Shown here piece after piece: positions 16,919-25,275 of a DNA stretch of 34,301 nucleotides. The stretch's first letter is position 1. Each line of letters begins with the position of its first letter. The notes beneath the pieces were generated by a model, which was not told where the DNA came from, searched no databases, and worked only from the letters and a program-made list of their open reading frames with translations. Where the stretch lies: assembly GCA_964533705.1 (NCBI GenBank), contig CAZHMN010000027.1:1-34301 (forward strand). The letters are read 5' to 3'. A program made the position numbers and the translations under genes. This stretch comes from CAZHMN01 sp964533705. GTDB lineage: Bacteria; Electryoneota; B3-LCP.

Positions 16919-18382
16919 TCAGGAAACAGGTGAAGGTTTTTCCTTTACCGGACCAAGATCAACAGGTTCATTCTTCGTAAACATGCGCTTGGAGGCGATA
17001 CCATATCGTAGCAGTGTGAAAAAATTGATCCGCGACCGCTTCATCAACTGCCAAGCGTAGCAACTCTGGAAAATTAACTGATAAATTGGATTAGGGGGCA
17101 ATTTGATTAACAATCGAATTAAAGGCTGGAGCATCGGAAACCGAACTGCCAGATGAAAGAATTTCTGCAGATTCTCTAACTGACGCATTTCACGGCTTCT
17201 GACCACTGACGTCGTGAAATAACTGCCACCAATTTCGTCCACGGGCAATTCACGCCCCAAATCCTCTTCAACGCGTTTGCGAATCTGAGTGCCGGGATAA
17301 GGCTGCAACACCGAACACCAGGGGAAATCGGGGCGAATTTTGGCGTTGATCTTCACAGTTTGAAAGGCGTCATTCAGCGTTTCACCGGGAAGACCGACCA
17401 TGTTGTACGTTCCGAAGCGGATGCGGTACTTTTTAAAAAGACTTGCCGTCTGGTAGATATGTTCGTCTTCAACGCCCTTGGCCAGGACCTCGTTGCGAAT
17501 TTTTTCAACGCCGGATTCCACTCCGAAAACGCAGGATATGCAGCCGGCTTCTTTTAAAGCAGCCACCACATCCTCGCTTACCAGGTTGGCGCGCACCGTG
17601 GAAAGAAAAGGCAAACCGATCTCTTTCCTGTACAGTTCCAGGAATGGGAAAAGCCACTTTTTGTTGACGATCAGAATGTCATCGGAAAAACCCACGAATC
17701 GAATGGGATAATTAGCCTTGACCTGTCGGATCTCTTCAATGACGTTTTCTGCGCTGCGAAAGCGAACCCACTTCCCCTTTCCGTGATAAAGTTCCATCAG
17801 GGTGTGGTTGGCGCAAAAATTACATTTGTAGGCACATCCCCGGCCGGAGACGAAATTCTTTGAAGTTTCCCTCGCCGTCAGGGGATAACGATCGTAATAG
17901 GTGCGATCCGGAAAGGGGAGGCTGTCCAGATCCTGGATCAGCGGCCTGACGGGATTGCTGATAATCTCACCGTCTTTTTTAGTCCAAATATTGGCTATTT
18001 TCGTCGGATCGCCTTCACCTTCCAATGCCCTGGCCAGATCAACGATGGCTCCCTCGCCCTCGCCGACGCATACATAGTCAACCACTGGATCGCGAATAAT
18101 CCAGGGGTAAAAGGTCGGATGAGGCCCACCCAGTAGCACAGGGGTATCAGGATGCTTGTCTTTATACCGGCGTGCAAAATCCAGCGCCCAGTGGTGCATC
18201 CCCGTTGTACAGGAAAAACCTATCGCCTGCGGACGATACGCTTCCACTTCGGCAAACGCGTTCGTTCCATGAACATCAACGAAGATGCGGCTCTCGTGCC
18301 CTTGACGCTGAAGATAGGCGCTCAGGTACATGAGTCCCAGATTTTCGGTATAAAGGTTCTGTATTAACGCGAACCGTGCCAT
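16919..18382 (-). CDS. B12-binding-domain radical SAM protein (pair-A paralogue)
   Basis: A 487-residue protein paralogous to the one at 12800-14212. The cobalamin-type domain has LLGGPHPTF at 83-91 and VGEGEGAIVDL. The Fe-S ligands are Cys183, Cys187 and Cys190 in GRGCAYKCNFC, where the usual CPY has become CAY. FGVESGVEK and YNMVGLPGETLN mark the barrel. The long C-terminal half matches its paralogue, including a hydrophobic and basic end region (about 405-470). A charged tail of about 17 residues, rich in Lys, Glu and Pro, is unique to this copy. ATG 18382 has AAGAG upstream. It follows the four-gene tandem array by 76 bp. The reaction is unknown; likely a modification of a lipid or lipid-linked glycan, as inferred from its neighbours. 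Confidence 0.93.
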   Translation of the reverse strand: MARFALIQNLYTENLGLMYLSAYLQRQGHESRIFVDVHGTNAFAEVEAYRPQAIGFSCTTGMHHWALDFARRYKDKHPDTPVLLGGPHPTFYPWIIRDPVVDYVCVGEGEGAIVDLARALEGEGDPTKIANIWTKKDGEIISNPVRPLIQDLDSLPFPDRTYYDRYPLTARETSKNFVSGRGCAYKCNFCANHTLMELYHGKGKWVRFRSAENVIEEIRQVKANYPIRFVGFSDDILIVNKKWLFPFLELYRKEIGLPFLSTVRANLVSEDVVAALKEAGCISCVFGVESGVEKIRNEVLAKGVEDEHIYQTASLFKKYRIRFGTYNMVGLPGETLNDAFQTVKINAKIRPDFPWCSVLQPYPGTQIRKRVEEDLGRELPVDEIGGSYFTTSVVRSREMRQLENLQKFFHLAVRFPMLQPLIRLLIKLPPNPIYQLIFQSCYAWQLMKRSRINFFTLLRYGIASKRMFTKNEPVDLGPVKEKPSPVS

Positions 18383-18458
18383 CTTGAGCTCTTAGCGAGA
18401 TTCAATCTTTTGCAGATTATTTGAAAGAATTGAGGCGCTTTTTGAGATTTGCCGCCAC

Positions 18459-19862
18459 TTACTTTTTCCATATACCGATAAGGGTTAAGAATAGAATGAT
18501 TCCATATTCCAACGCGCGCCTGGGAAAGTGCGGCACTCTCGTCGCGAACCGGAAAACGCGCTTCGGATTTAAATAAAATTTCGCCAGAGCTTTTCGGCGA
18601 AGTTTCTCCAGCTTCTCAGTGGGGATCCTGGAAAGATTGACGGAAACCTGGTAGTAATGTTCGTAATTCCCGCTCACGGGCATACCCGCCTGAACCGCTT
18701 GAGTCCAGACGTCCGTTCCCGGGAAGGGCGTCAGGATGAAAAAAAGAGCGGTATGCAACGGGGATTTCAGGGCGAAATTGATGGTCTCCTGCACTTCCTC
18801 TTCCGCTTCATCCGGGAATCCCATCATGAAGAAGCCACCAAGGAAAAGTCCTTTCTTATTGGCCATTTCGATATTGGCTCTGGCCTTTTCCAGATTCAGG
18901 TTCTTGCGAATTAACTTCTGGATTCGCTTTGATCCGGACTCAATGGCAAAGATCAACCGGTAGGCTCCACCTTCCTTCATTAGATCCAGTAGCTCTTCAT
19001 CGAAGGAATCCGAGCGCAAGCCGTTTGGAAAGCTGAAACTCATGTTCAGCTTCTTATCAATCACGGCGCGGAAAAACGCCTTGGCTCTGGGAATGTCGAG
19101 ATTGAAGATATCGTCTATGATTTCGATCTCGTCCACTCCATACTTCTCCTTTAGCAGGATCAGTTCCTCGATGACGTTCTGAATGGATCTCTGGCGTACT
19201 TTCTTGCCGAATATATTGTGGCAATAGTTGCAGCGATACGGGCATCCGCGAGACGTTACCATCGGCACGCCATGATTGCCCTTCATGTGCGGATTCATGC
19301 CTCGATAGACCAAAAAACGTTTCTCCCAGTACTTATCCAAATCTGCCAGATCCCACGCCGGGAAGGGGATATCATCCAGGTTTTCGACGAAATCGGCTCG
19401 CGGATTGGTATGCACTCTTCCACCAGCCCGATAGGAAAGGCCTGCGATCTGGGATACATCCGTGCCGTCCATCTGCGCTTTCAGCCACTCGGTGAAGCTC
19501 AGCTCGGCTTCGCCTTGAAAACAGAAATCAATATTGGGATCACCGCCGGCTTTTTCCGGATCGCTGGTGGTATAAGGGCCGCCCAGAATGACGGTACAGT
19601 TCGGCCAGCGTTCTTTGCATAATGCCGCAATCTGGTGAGCGACGGGGCCTTCCATGGTCAAACTGGTAATCCCGACAACGTCGGGATCAAAATCCCGGGC
19701 TTCATCCAGTGTTTCTTTCGGGCTAAGTTCCAGAAGCCTTGCATCTATGATTTTGGCCTGGTGGTCACCGGCTTTTCTCAGACATGAAGCCAGATAAAGT
19801 AATCCCATGGGCGGCGGCACAAGCGGTATGCCGGCGTTGGGGCGGATGAAGAGTACTTTCAT
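18459..19862 (-). CDS. B12-binding-domain radical SAM protein, tandem paralogue 4
   Basis: A 467-residue protein, last of four tandem paralogues in transcription order. The N-terminal domain has PPPMGLLYLAS, ITSLT at about 65-69, and GGPYTTSD at 94-101 about 26 residues later. That spacing matches the SxL-to-GG distance of cobalamin Rossmann domains, though DxHxxG is absent. The [4Fe-4S] ligands are Cys207, Cys211 and Cys214 in RGCPYRCNYCHNIFGK, followed by IEIIDDIFNLDIPRAK, FPNGLRSD, FAIESGSKRIQK and FFMMGFPDEAEEE. HNxFGKxxRxRS after the Cys motif is common to all four. It ends in a hydrophobic stretch (about 451-464, GIILFLTLIGI), long enough for peripheral membrane binding. It is the most diverged end of the array, with an Ala in GEAE where siblings have GEGE. 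The reaction is unknown. Confidence 0.94.
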   Translation of the reverse strand: MKVLFIRPNAGIPLVPPPMGLLYLASCLRKAGDHQAKIIDARLLELSPKETLDEARDFDPDVVGITSLTMEGPVAHQIAALCKERWPNCTVILGGPYTTSDPEKAGGDPNIDFCFQGEAELSFTEWLKAQMDGTDVSQIAGLSYRAGGRVHTNPRADFVENLDDIPFPAWDLADLDKYWEKRFLVYRGMNPHMKGNHGVPMVTSRGCPYRCNYCHNIFGKKVRQRSIQNVIEELILLKEKYGVDEIEIIDDIFNLDIPRAKAFFRAVIDKKLNMSFSFPNGLRSDSFDEELLDLMKEGGAYRLIFAIESGSKRIQKLIRKNLNLEKARANIEMANKKGLFLGGFFMMGFPDEAEEEVQETINFALKSPLHTALFFILTPFPGTDVWTQAVQAGMPVSGNYEHYYQVSVNLSRIPTEKLEKLRRKALAKFYLNPKRVFRFATRVPHFPRRALEYGIILFLTLIGIWKK

Positions 19863-19904
19863 TGAGGACGCTACCTAGGTTTCTCCCGGTACTCCTTTTT
19901 CTCC

Positions 19905-21320
19905 TCATTTCTCGTACTTAAAGAACGACGCAGCAATGAGAATCCAGATTTTTTCAAAAAAGCGATCCCGCCACGGCGTTGTTCGCATGAAATTAATGAT
20001 CCGCTTCGGGTTAAGGTAGAACCTGCGAAAGGCAATCTTACGGAGTTCCTCAAGCCTCTCGCTGGGCACTTTCGATATATTGGCGGAGACCTTCTGGTAA
20101 TGGGCGAAGTAATGTTCCAGATCCGGAGACAGGTTATAGCCCATCTCCCGGGCCTGACGCCAAATTTCCGTATTGGGAAAGGGAGTTACGCAGAAAAAGG
20201 CTGCAGTGTGGAGTTCCGATTCCAGAGCGAAATTGATGGTATTCCAGCATTCCTCCTCGGTTTCATCCAGGAAACCGAGCATAAAGAATCCCCCCATGGA
20301 GAAGCCTTTTTTAGCGGCGTATGCGATGGCTTCCCTGGCTTTTTCGAGGTCGAGGTTTTTTCTCACCAGCTTCTGAATGCGGGGAGTGCCGGATTCAATG
20401 GCGAAGACCAGGCGGTAAACGCCGCCTTCCTTGAAGAGATCCAGCAGCTCTTCATCGAGACGGTCGCTGCGCAAACCGTTAGGGAAGCTGAACTTCATAT
20501 TCAACTTCTCCTCGATGATGCGACGGAAGATCTGCTTGGCTCGATCTATGTCGAGATTGAAGATGTCATCAATGATTTCGACTTCTTCGACGTTGTACTT
20601 CTCTTTCATCAGCTTCAGTTCGCCGATGACGTTCTCGACCGAGCGTTTGCGCAGCTTTTTGCCGAAAAGATTGTGACAGTAGCTGCAGTGATACGGGCAG
20701 CCCCGCGTCGTCTGAATGGAGAGGACGCGCCTTTTCATCTGGTGCTGGTTGAAGGAGGTTCGTTTGCGAGTGCCTCGTCTGTTGAAATACTCATCCAGAT
20801 TGAGCATATCCCAGGCGGGATAGGGAAGTTCGTCGAGATTGTCAACGAATTCACGAATCTCTGATTTCTGAATGGTTCCATTGCTGCGATAGGCGAGTTC
20901 GCGAATAGCGGTCCAGTCTTCATTTCTCTCGAGGGCACCGACGAGTTGGTGAAAACTCTTCTCGCCTTCACCGATCACCGCGATGTCAATATTGGGGTCC
21001 TTTAAGGCCTGCTCATAATCCGAGGTGGCGTAAGGCCCGCCCAGTATGACTTTCACCTCTGGAAAAACCTTCTTGCTCCTCTTGGCAATCTCGTGCGCTT
21101 CCCTGAATTCCTGCGAGAAGGCGGTGATCCCCACCAGATCGGGTTTCGCAGCGCGAATCTGCCCTTCGATCTCATCGTAATTGTATTCCTTGAAGCGGGC
21201 GTCGCAGATGCTGACCGAATGGGGGCTGTGCTCACGGATGTATGAAGACAGATACAGCAAACCCAGTGGCGGCGCCGCCGAAGGAACCTCTGAATGGGGT
21301 CTAATCAGGAGGATTTTCAT
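19905..21320 (-). CDS. B12-binding-domain radical SAM protein, tandem paralogue 3
   Basis: A 471-residue protein closely related to its upstream neighbour. The B12-type domain has APPLGLLYLSSY, GITAFSQE and GGPYATSD at 94-101, with the sub-family Tyr in place of His, and IGEGEKSF. The Fe-S ligands are Cys208, Cys212 and Cys215 in TTRGCPYHCSYCHN. The segments VEEVEIIDDIFNLDIDRAK, FPNGLRSDRLDEELLD and FAIESGTPRIQKL are almost the same as in the siblings. C-terminal: VSANISKVPSERLEELRKIA, then FYLNPKRI and an aromatic, hydrophobic end (IWILIAASFF). It follows the 21389 gene by 68 bp. No strong ribosome-binding site is visible. Best read as a recently duplicated, now specialised enzyme. Whether the copies modify different positions of one substrate is an inference. 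Confidence 0.94.
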   Translation of the reverse strand: MKILLIRPHSEVPSAAPPLGLLYLSSYIREHSPHSVSICDARFKEYNYDEIEGQIRAAKPDLVGITAFSQEFREAHEIAKRSKKVFPEVKVILGGPYATSDYEQALKDPNIDIAVIGEGEKSFHQLVGALERNEDWTAIRELAYRSNGTIQKSEIREFVDNLDELPYPAWDMLNLDEYFNRRGTRKRTSFNQHQMKRRVLSIQTTRGCPYHCSYCHNLFGKKLRKRSVENVIGELKLMKEKYNVEEVEIIDDIFNLDIDRAKQIFRRIIEEKLNMKFSFPNGLRSDRLDEELLDLFKEGGVYRLVFAIESGTPRIQKLVRKNLDLEKAREAIAYAAKKGFSMGGFFMLGFLDETEEECWNTINFALESELHTAAFFCVTPFPNTEIWRQAREMGYNLSPDLEHYFAHYQKVSANISKVPSERLEELRKIAFRRFYLNPKRIINFMRTTPWRDRFFEKIWILIAASFFKYEK

Positions 21321-21388
21321 GGTTTATTTTGCCAGATCGCTAATTCTCTAAAGATTCCGTATTCAAAATCTATATTCGATAGCCGGCT

Positions 21389-22792
21389 CTAAAACTCCTT
21401 CCCTAAAAACGAGATCCGGGCTGTTCGCAGGAAATTCTTGAATAGCACCCACTTGTTCGGTGTGGTGCGGAAGATGGACCAGATTCGCCTGGGATTGAAA
21501 TAGAACTTGCGAAAGGCGATCTTGCGTAATTGTTCGAGCTTCTCATTACTCATCTTTGATATATTGGCGCTCACCGCCCCGTAATCCGAATAGAGGGCTT
21601 CCATGTCGTACCCCAGTGCCAGAGCTTCCTCGTACATGGGCGTATTGGGGAACGGTGTCAAGATAAAAAAACTAGCGGTGTGCAATTTTGTGTCCAGCGC
21701 GTAGTTGATAGTGTTCCAAGCTTCTTCCTCTGTCTCATCGCGAAAACCGAGCATGAAAAAGCCACCGGTTGAAATGCCTTTGTTCGCAGTATAATCAATG
21801 ATTTCCCTGGCTCTCTTCAAGTTAAGGTTCTTCTTGATCATCTTCTGAACGCGCGGGGTGCCGGATTCGACCGCATAGTTGATGCGGTACGTTCCGGCGG
21901 CCTTCATTTTGTCCACCAGCTCTTCATCCATCTGATCGGCGCGCAGGCCGTTGGGAAATGACATGGCTAGATCCCAGCCAGCCTGAATGATGCCATCGCA
22001 GATTTGCTTGGCGCGAGGCCGATCCAGATTGAACACGTCATCAATGAATTCGATTTCCTGGACACCGAAATCCTCCACCAGCCAGCGGATCTCCCCTAAG
22101 ACGTTTTCCACCGACCGCTTGCGTAATTTTTTGCCGAAGACGTTGTGGCAATAGGTACACCGATAGGGGCAGCCGCGAGTCGTAAAGATAGAAATTCCAC
22201 GCGGCCGGGTTTGAATGGGATTGGTCAACCGCCGAATTTTGCCGGGAATAAAATACTTCTCCAGATCAATCATATCCCAGGCAGGAAAGGGAATTTGATC
22301 AATGTCCTCTATCAAATCTGGAAATGATCCGGCGACGGCAGTACCGTTGCGCCGATAACCGATTCCTTTCAATTCTGCCTGTTCCCCACCCTTTTCCAAG
22401 CGTTCAATCAGGCTGATTAGCGTTTTTTCCCCTTCACCCCGAGCCGTAAAATCAACGTTGGGATCGTCCAGGGCATCCGCCGAATCGGAAGTGCCGTAGG
22501 GCCCGCCGATAATCGTAGCGCATCCCGGTGCGTGCTGCTTGGCTAACGCCGCGTAACGGTGCGCCGCCTTCGCTTCCATCGTGAAACTGGTGATGCCCAC
22601 AAGATCAGGCTTAGTTTTCTGGATGGTCTCGGCCACATCCTCATCCGATGACAGTTCACTGCGGGCATCGAGCACAGTGATTTCGTCCTGATGCGGCCGG
22701 GCCTGGCGCAGGTAACCCACCAGGTACATGAGCCCGATGGGCGGCGGAGCCACCGGAATGCCGGAATTGGGACGCAGGAAGAGGATTCTCAT
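21389..22792 (-). CDS. B12-binding-domain radical SAM protein, tandem paralogue 2
   Basis: A 467-residue protein. The N-terminal domain has PPPIGLMYLVGYLRQ, GITSFTMEAKAAH and IIGGPYGTSD at 95-103, then ARGEGEKTL. The Fe-S ligands are Cys208, Cys212 and Cys215 in RGCPYRCTYCHNVFGK. VQEIEFIDDVFNLDRPRAK, FPNGLRADQMDEELVD, YAVESGTPRVQKMIKK and FFMLGFRDETEEEAWNTI follow, highly similar to the 19905 product. The C-terminus is VSANISKMSNEKLEQLRKIA, FYFNPRRI and a basic amphipathic end. It starts 6 bases after the stop of paralogue 1 (22799), so the two are co-translated neighbours. The segment before the Cys motif (residues about 180-200) differs in length and charge between copies. That is where substrate differences might be encoded. 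Confidence 0.94.
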   Translation of the reverse strand: MRILFLRPNSGIPVAPPPIGLMYLVGYLRQARPHQDEITVLDARSELSSDEDVAETIQKTKPDLVGITSFTMEAKAAHRYAALAKQHAPGCATIIGGPYGTSDSADALDDPNVDFTARGEGEKTLISLIERLEKGGEQAELKGIGYRRNGTAVAGSFPDLIEDIDQIPFPAWDMIDLEKYFIPGKIRRLTNPIQTRPRGISIFTTRGCPYRCTYCHNVFGKKLRKRSVENVLGEIRWLVEDFGVQEIEFIDDVFNLDRPRAKQICDGIIQAGWDLAMSFPNGLRADQMDEELVDKMKAAGTYRINYAVESGTPRVQKMIKKNLNLKRAREIIDYTANKGISTGGFFMLGFRDETEEEAWNTINYALDTKLHTASFFILTPFPNTPMYEEALALGYDMEALYSDYGAVSANISKMSNEKLEQLRKIAFRKFYFNPRRIWSIFRTTPNKWVLFKNFLRTARISFLGKEF

Positions 22793-22798
22793 AGAACT

Positions 22799-24295
22799 CT
22801 AATTTCTGGTTTCGGATGAAACGTTCTCAACGCAATTAGCGGATAAAGCCGCCGTTTCAGGAATCGGTTCGAGGGGGTAACCCTTTCTCTTCTTCTTCAG
22901 TTCTCGCCCCGTCAAAACCATTTTGAACAGATAAACGATGCCTTCAATCAGCCCCACCCTGAAGGGATTGGCGCGCAGAATGAGGTAGATGCGCTTGGGG
23001 CTGAAATAGAATTTGCGGTAGGCTAATTTGTTCAACTGCCAGAGCCGCTTGTCGGAGACCTTGGATAGATTCACCGAAATATCGTGATAGTCGCTGTAGC
23101 GGGCGGTCATGTCCTTGCCGCGTTCTACGGCCTGGTTGTAAATCTCGGTATTCGGAAACGGCGTCAGTATGAAGAAACTGGCGATCACCAACTTCGACTT
23201 GACGGCGAAGTCAATGGTCTGAAGCATTTCCTCTTCGGTCTCGTCAATAAAACCCATCATGAAGAAGCCGTTGCAGTTGATCCCCACCTTGGATATTAAG
23301 TCAATGTTCTCCTGGGCTTTCTTCAGATCAACCTTCTTTTTTATCTCCTTTTGTATGCGAGGGCTTCCTGATTCAATGGCGATGGTAATCCAGTAAACGC
23401 CGCCACGCTTGAACTTGAGCAATAATTCCTCATCCAGACGTTCGGAGCGCAAACCATTGGGAAAGGTAATGTCGAAATGCAGGTTCTCGGCTTCCATCCG
23501 GTCGAAGATTTCATTCGCCCGCTTCAGATCCATATTAAAAATATCATCCAGGAATTCAATCTCCTCAACACCGTAATCCCTCTGCAAAAGTTTCAATTCT
23601 TCTATAACGTGATCCACAGATCGCTGGCGTAGCATTTTGCCGAAGACGTTGTGGCAGTAGGTGCACTGGTAAGGGCAACCCCGCGTCGTAAAAACAGACA
23701 CGGCACGATTTCTTCTCTGCAGTTTGTTCATCATGGATCGCTTGCCCTTACGGGAGAAGCAGTATTCCAGATCGACCAGATCCCAGGCGGCAATGGGGAT
23801 GTCGTCGAGATTTTTCAACATCTCCGGATACCCGGTGTTGATAATCTCTCCGTTCTTTCGAAAAGCAATGCCCTTAATCCCGTCAAAGGAAGATCCATTC
23901 TCCATCGCATTCAGAACCGAAAGGAGGCTCTGCTCCCCTTCACCGATGAAAACGACGTCGAGGTTCTGATCTCTGATAGCCGTGTTGGGATCAGAAGTGG
24001 GATAAGGTCCGCCTAAAAATATTTTGCATTCGGGATGCAACTGCCTCACGCGGGCGACGAGGTCGTGGGTCACGTCTGCTTCGAGGGAAAAGGCTGTGAT
24101 GCAGAGGACGTCGGGTTTGTAATCAGCAATGATGGATGCCAGCTTGTCGTTGGGCGTGTATTTGACTCGGGCATCATAAAGCTTGTATTCATCGCCTCTG
24201 CGATGTTTGCGAAGGTAGGCCGCTAACGACATGGCGCCCAGCGGCGCGGGTGCGGCGACGATTTCGCTATCGGGTCGGGTGAAGAAAATACGCAT
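22799..24295 (-). CDS. B12-binding-domain radical SAM protein, tandem paralogue 1 (first gene after the intergenic gap)
   Basis: A 498-residue protein from ATG 24295, which has AAGGGA a few bases upstream and begins MRIFFTRPDSEI like its siblings. An earlier in-frame start at 24349 would add 18 residues unlike the family. The N-terminal domain has the diverged APAPLGAMSLAAYL in place of PPxGLxYL, then FLGGPYPTSD at 93-102 and IGEGEQSL. The Fe-S ligands are Cys207, Cys211 and Cys214 in RGCPYQCTYCHNVFGK. VEEIEFLDDIFNMDLKRAN, FPNGLRSERLDEELL, IAIESGSPRIQKEIKK and FFMMGFIDETEEE follow. It carries a longer tail than the other three, basic (about residues 455-465, RELKKKRKG) then acidic. A candidate promoter lies about 100 bases upstream, so it is probably the first gene of the left operon. 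Confidence 0.94.
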   Translation of the reverse strand: MRIFFTRPDSEIVAAPAPLGAMSLAAYLRKHRRGDEYKLYDARVKYTPNDKLASIIADYKPDVLCITAFSLEADVTHDLVARVRQLHPECKIFLGGPYPTSDPNTAIRDQNLDVVFIGEGEQSLLSVLNAMENGSSFDGIKGIAFRKNGEIINTGYPEMLKNLDDIPIAAWDLVDLEYCFSRKGKRSMMNKLQRRNRAVSVFTTRGCPYQCTYCHNVFGKMLRQRSVDHVIEELKLLQRDYGVEEIEFLDDIFNMDLKRANEIFDRMEAENLHFDITFPNGLRSERLDEELLLKFKRGGVYWITIAIESGSPRIQKEIKKKVDLKKAQENIDLISKVGINCNGFFMMGFIDETEEEMLQTIDFAVKSKLVIASFFILTPFPNTEIYNQAVERGKDMTARYSDYHDISVNLSKVSDKRLWQLNKLAYRKFYFSPKRIYLILRANPFRVGLIEGIVYLFKMVLTGRELKKKRKGYPLEPIPETAALSANCVENVSSETRN

Positions 24296-24393
24296 GATCC
24301 CTTTCCCTCGGGAAGCTGAACGAAGCTGGAAACAACAGAGCAGCAGCAATTGGATTCAGCTTAAATTCCTTGATTATGATGTGCCGAACTTAT

Positions 24394-24422
24394 AATATAA
24401 TAATAAAATCTTCAATAGGCAA
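24394..24422 (-). promoter_or_regulatory. Candidate sigma70-type promoter for the left operon
   Basis: Reading the minus strand, TTGCCT (24422-24417) and TATATT (24399-24394) are separated by exactly 17 bases. They match the consensus at 4 of 6 and 5 of 6 positions. Transcription would start near 24387, leaving a leader of roughly 90 bases before ATG 24295. The surrounding run is very AT-rich, which favours chance matches, so this is a candidate only. Confidence 0.4.
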
Positions 24423-24471
24423 TAGGATAAGGAAAATTTCCAACAATTCTCATGTGTAAGTTATCACAATC

Positions 24472-24508
24472 TCAAGACCTTAAGGAAATCAGTATGTCTT
24501 GATTTTTT
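24472..24508 (+). terminator. Terminator-like hairpin on the plus strand
   Basis: TCAAGAC (24472-24478) and GTCTTGA (24496-24502) can form a 7-bp stem, followed directly by six T residues (24503-24508). The loop is 17 bases and contains the palindrome CCTTAAGG. The orientation would stop plus-strand transcription, yet no plus-strand gene is nearby. It could block antisense transcription into the right block or be chance. The stem is short and only moderately GC-rich. Confidence 0.3.
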
Positions 24509-24525
24509 AATTCATACAATTAAAA
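24505..24525. repeat. Perfect AT-rich inverted repeat, possible operator
   Basis: TTTTAATT (24505-24512) and AATTAAAA (24518-24525) are a perfect 8-bp inverted repeat around CATAC. It lies about 85 to 105 bases upstream of the candidate -35 box of the left operon. Symmetry and position would suit a dimeric regulator site. An all-AT palindrome in an AT-rich gap can also arise by chance. Confidence 0.4.
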
Positions 24526-24644
24526 CCTCGAATAATCAAATAGATGAACTACCCATGTTATCCTTGCTAACTGTTTGTCCTGAACTTAGCTCTTGGTATC
24601 CCTGCCCGGATAGGCAATATTTACCGATCTTCTCTGACCGCATT

Positions 24645-25274
24645 TCAAGCCTGTTGCACTGGTTTTACACCGCTGCAAGCCGTGTAAAGCGACAAATCCA
24701 GCGGTAGTATCGCCGGGAAATGAGTCACTTTGAAGGATGTAAAAACCTTCTTCATGGCATCTAATATCTGCCTGTGTGATGAAACGTGAAAGCCGGTGGA
24801 TTCACCCAGTAGTTTATCCGTGATCACGTTCTTCGTCGGAAATCCCGCGACGACAATTCCACCCGGTTTTAGAACTCGACAGATTTCCCCACAAGCCTCT
24901 TTTAAAGCCTCAACATGCTCCAGGATACTAATCACAAGTACCGCTTCAAAGCAGTTCGAAGCATAGGGTAGATGCAGCAGATCCGCGGCTGCTAAGTGAG
25001 CGGATATACCTTCCAGTTCCATCATGCCCCTAAGAGAACGATCCTGCAAGAGATTATCCATAGCGCAGATTTCCCCGCCGGTGCGACGCGCCAGTTCGGG
25101 GAGAATGATTCCGGTTCCGCAGCCTATATCCAAAATGCGGGGAATGTGACCTTCAGGCAGCAAATCCAGGCACAGCTTCAAACGTTTTACAAAGAACGAA
25201 CGGAAGACGGGTATGTAATAATAGGCTACCGGATCTTCCAGAACAGGCATATGGTGTTTAGGCGGAATGTACAT
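24645..25274 (-). CDS. Class I SAM-dependent methyltransferase (Methyltransf_11-like)
   Basis: A 209-residue protein with a class I methyltransferase core. Motif I is ILDIGCGTGIILPELA at residues 47-62, an acidic strand-2 end is AMDN at 71-74, LLHLPYASNCFEAVLV is the motif II/III region, and EHVEALKEACGEICRVLKPGG is typical of the ubiE/Methyltransf_11 group. The C-terminal part has FPTKNVITDKLLGESTGFH. It is soluble with no signal. It starts one base after the stop of the ArnT-like gene and is the last gene of the right block. The substrate is unknown. O- or N-methylation of a sugar or lipid headgroup made by the block is a reasonable inference. The radical B12 enzymes nearby would instead methylate unactivated carbons. 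Confidence 0.88.
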   Translation of the reverse strand: MYIPPKHHMPVLEDPVAYYYIPVFRSFFVKRLKLCLDLLPEGHIPRILDIGCGTGIILPELARRTGGEICAMDNLLQDRSLRGMMELEGISAHLAAADLLHLPYASNCFEAVLVISILEHVEALKEACGEICRVLKPGGIVVAGFPTKNVITDKLLGESTGFHVSSHRQILDAMKKVFTSFKVTHFPAILPLDLSLYTACSGVKPVQQA

Positions 25275-25275
25275 T

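Larger units (their letters stand above)
24296..24644. other. AT-rich intergenic region separating two gene blocks
   Basis: This is the only stretch of more than 300 bases without a gene. It is visibly AT-rich between about 24360 and 24540. It contains a candidate minus-strand promoter (24394-24422), a perfect AT inverted repeat (24505-24525) and a plus-strand hairpin with a T-tract (24472-24508), listed separately. I see no tRNA, no cobalamin-riboswitch B12-box and no minus-strand intrinsic terminator for the methyltransferase gene that ends at 24645. No convincing open frame with a ribosome-binding site lies inside it. Confidence 0.7.

Noticed and set aside
20100..20864. Plus-strand open frame of about 250 codons inside the radical SAM gene at 19905
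   Set aside because: It lies fully antisense to a protein with intact motifs and has no recognisable domain. Similar antisense frames at 3685-4443, 4600-5085 and 30669-31184 are likewise shadows of minus-strand genes.
18459..24295. Four similar genes as an assembly artefact or recent unequal crossover
   Set aside because: The copies differ throughout in protein sequence, length and tails while keeping all catalytic motifs, so they are old duplications.
24593..24630. Short TGCC/GGCA hairpin as terminator of the methyltransferase gene
   Set aside because: The stem is only four base pairs and no T-tract follows on the minus strand.
24296..24644. Possible cobalamin riboswitch in front of the B12-dependent genes
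   Set aside because: I looked for a B12-box-like sequence and a multi-stem leader on the minus strand and found neither. The region is AT-rich with only short palindromes.
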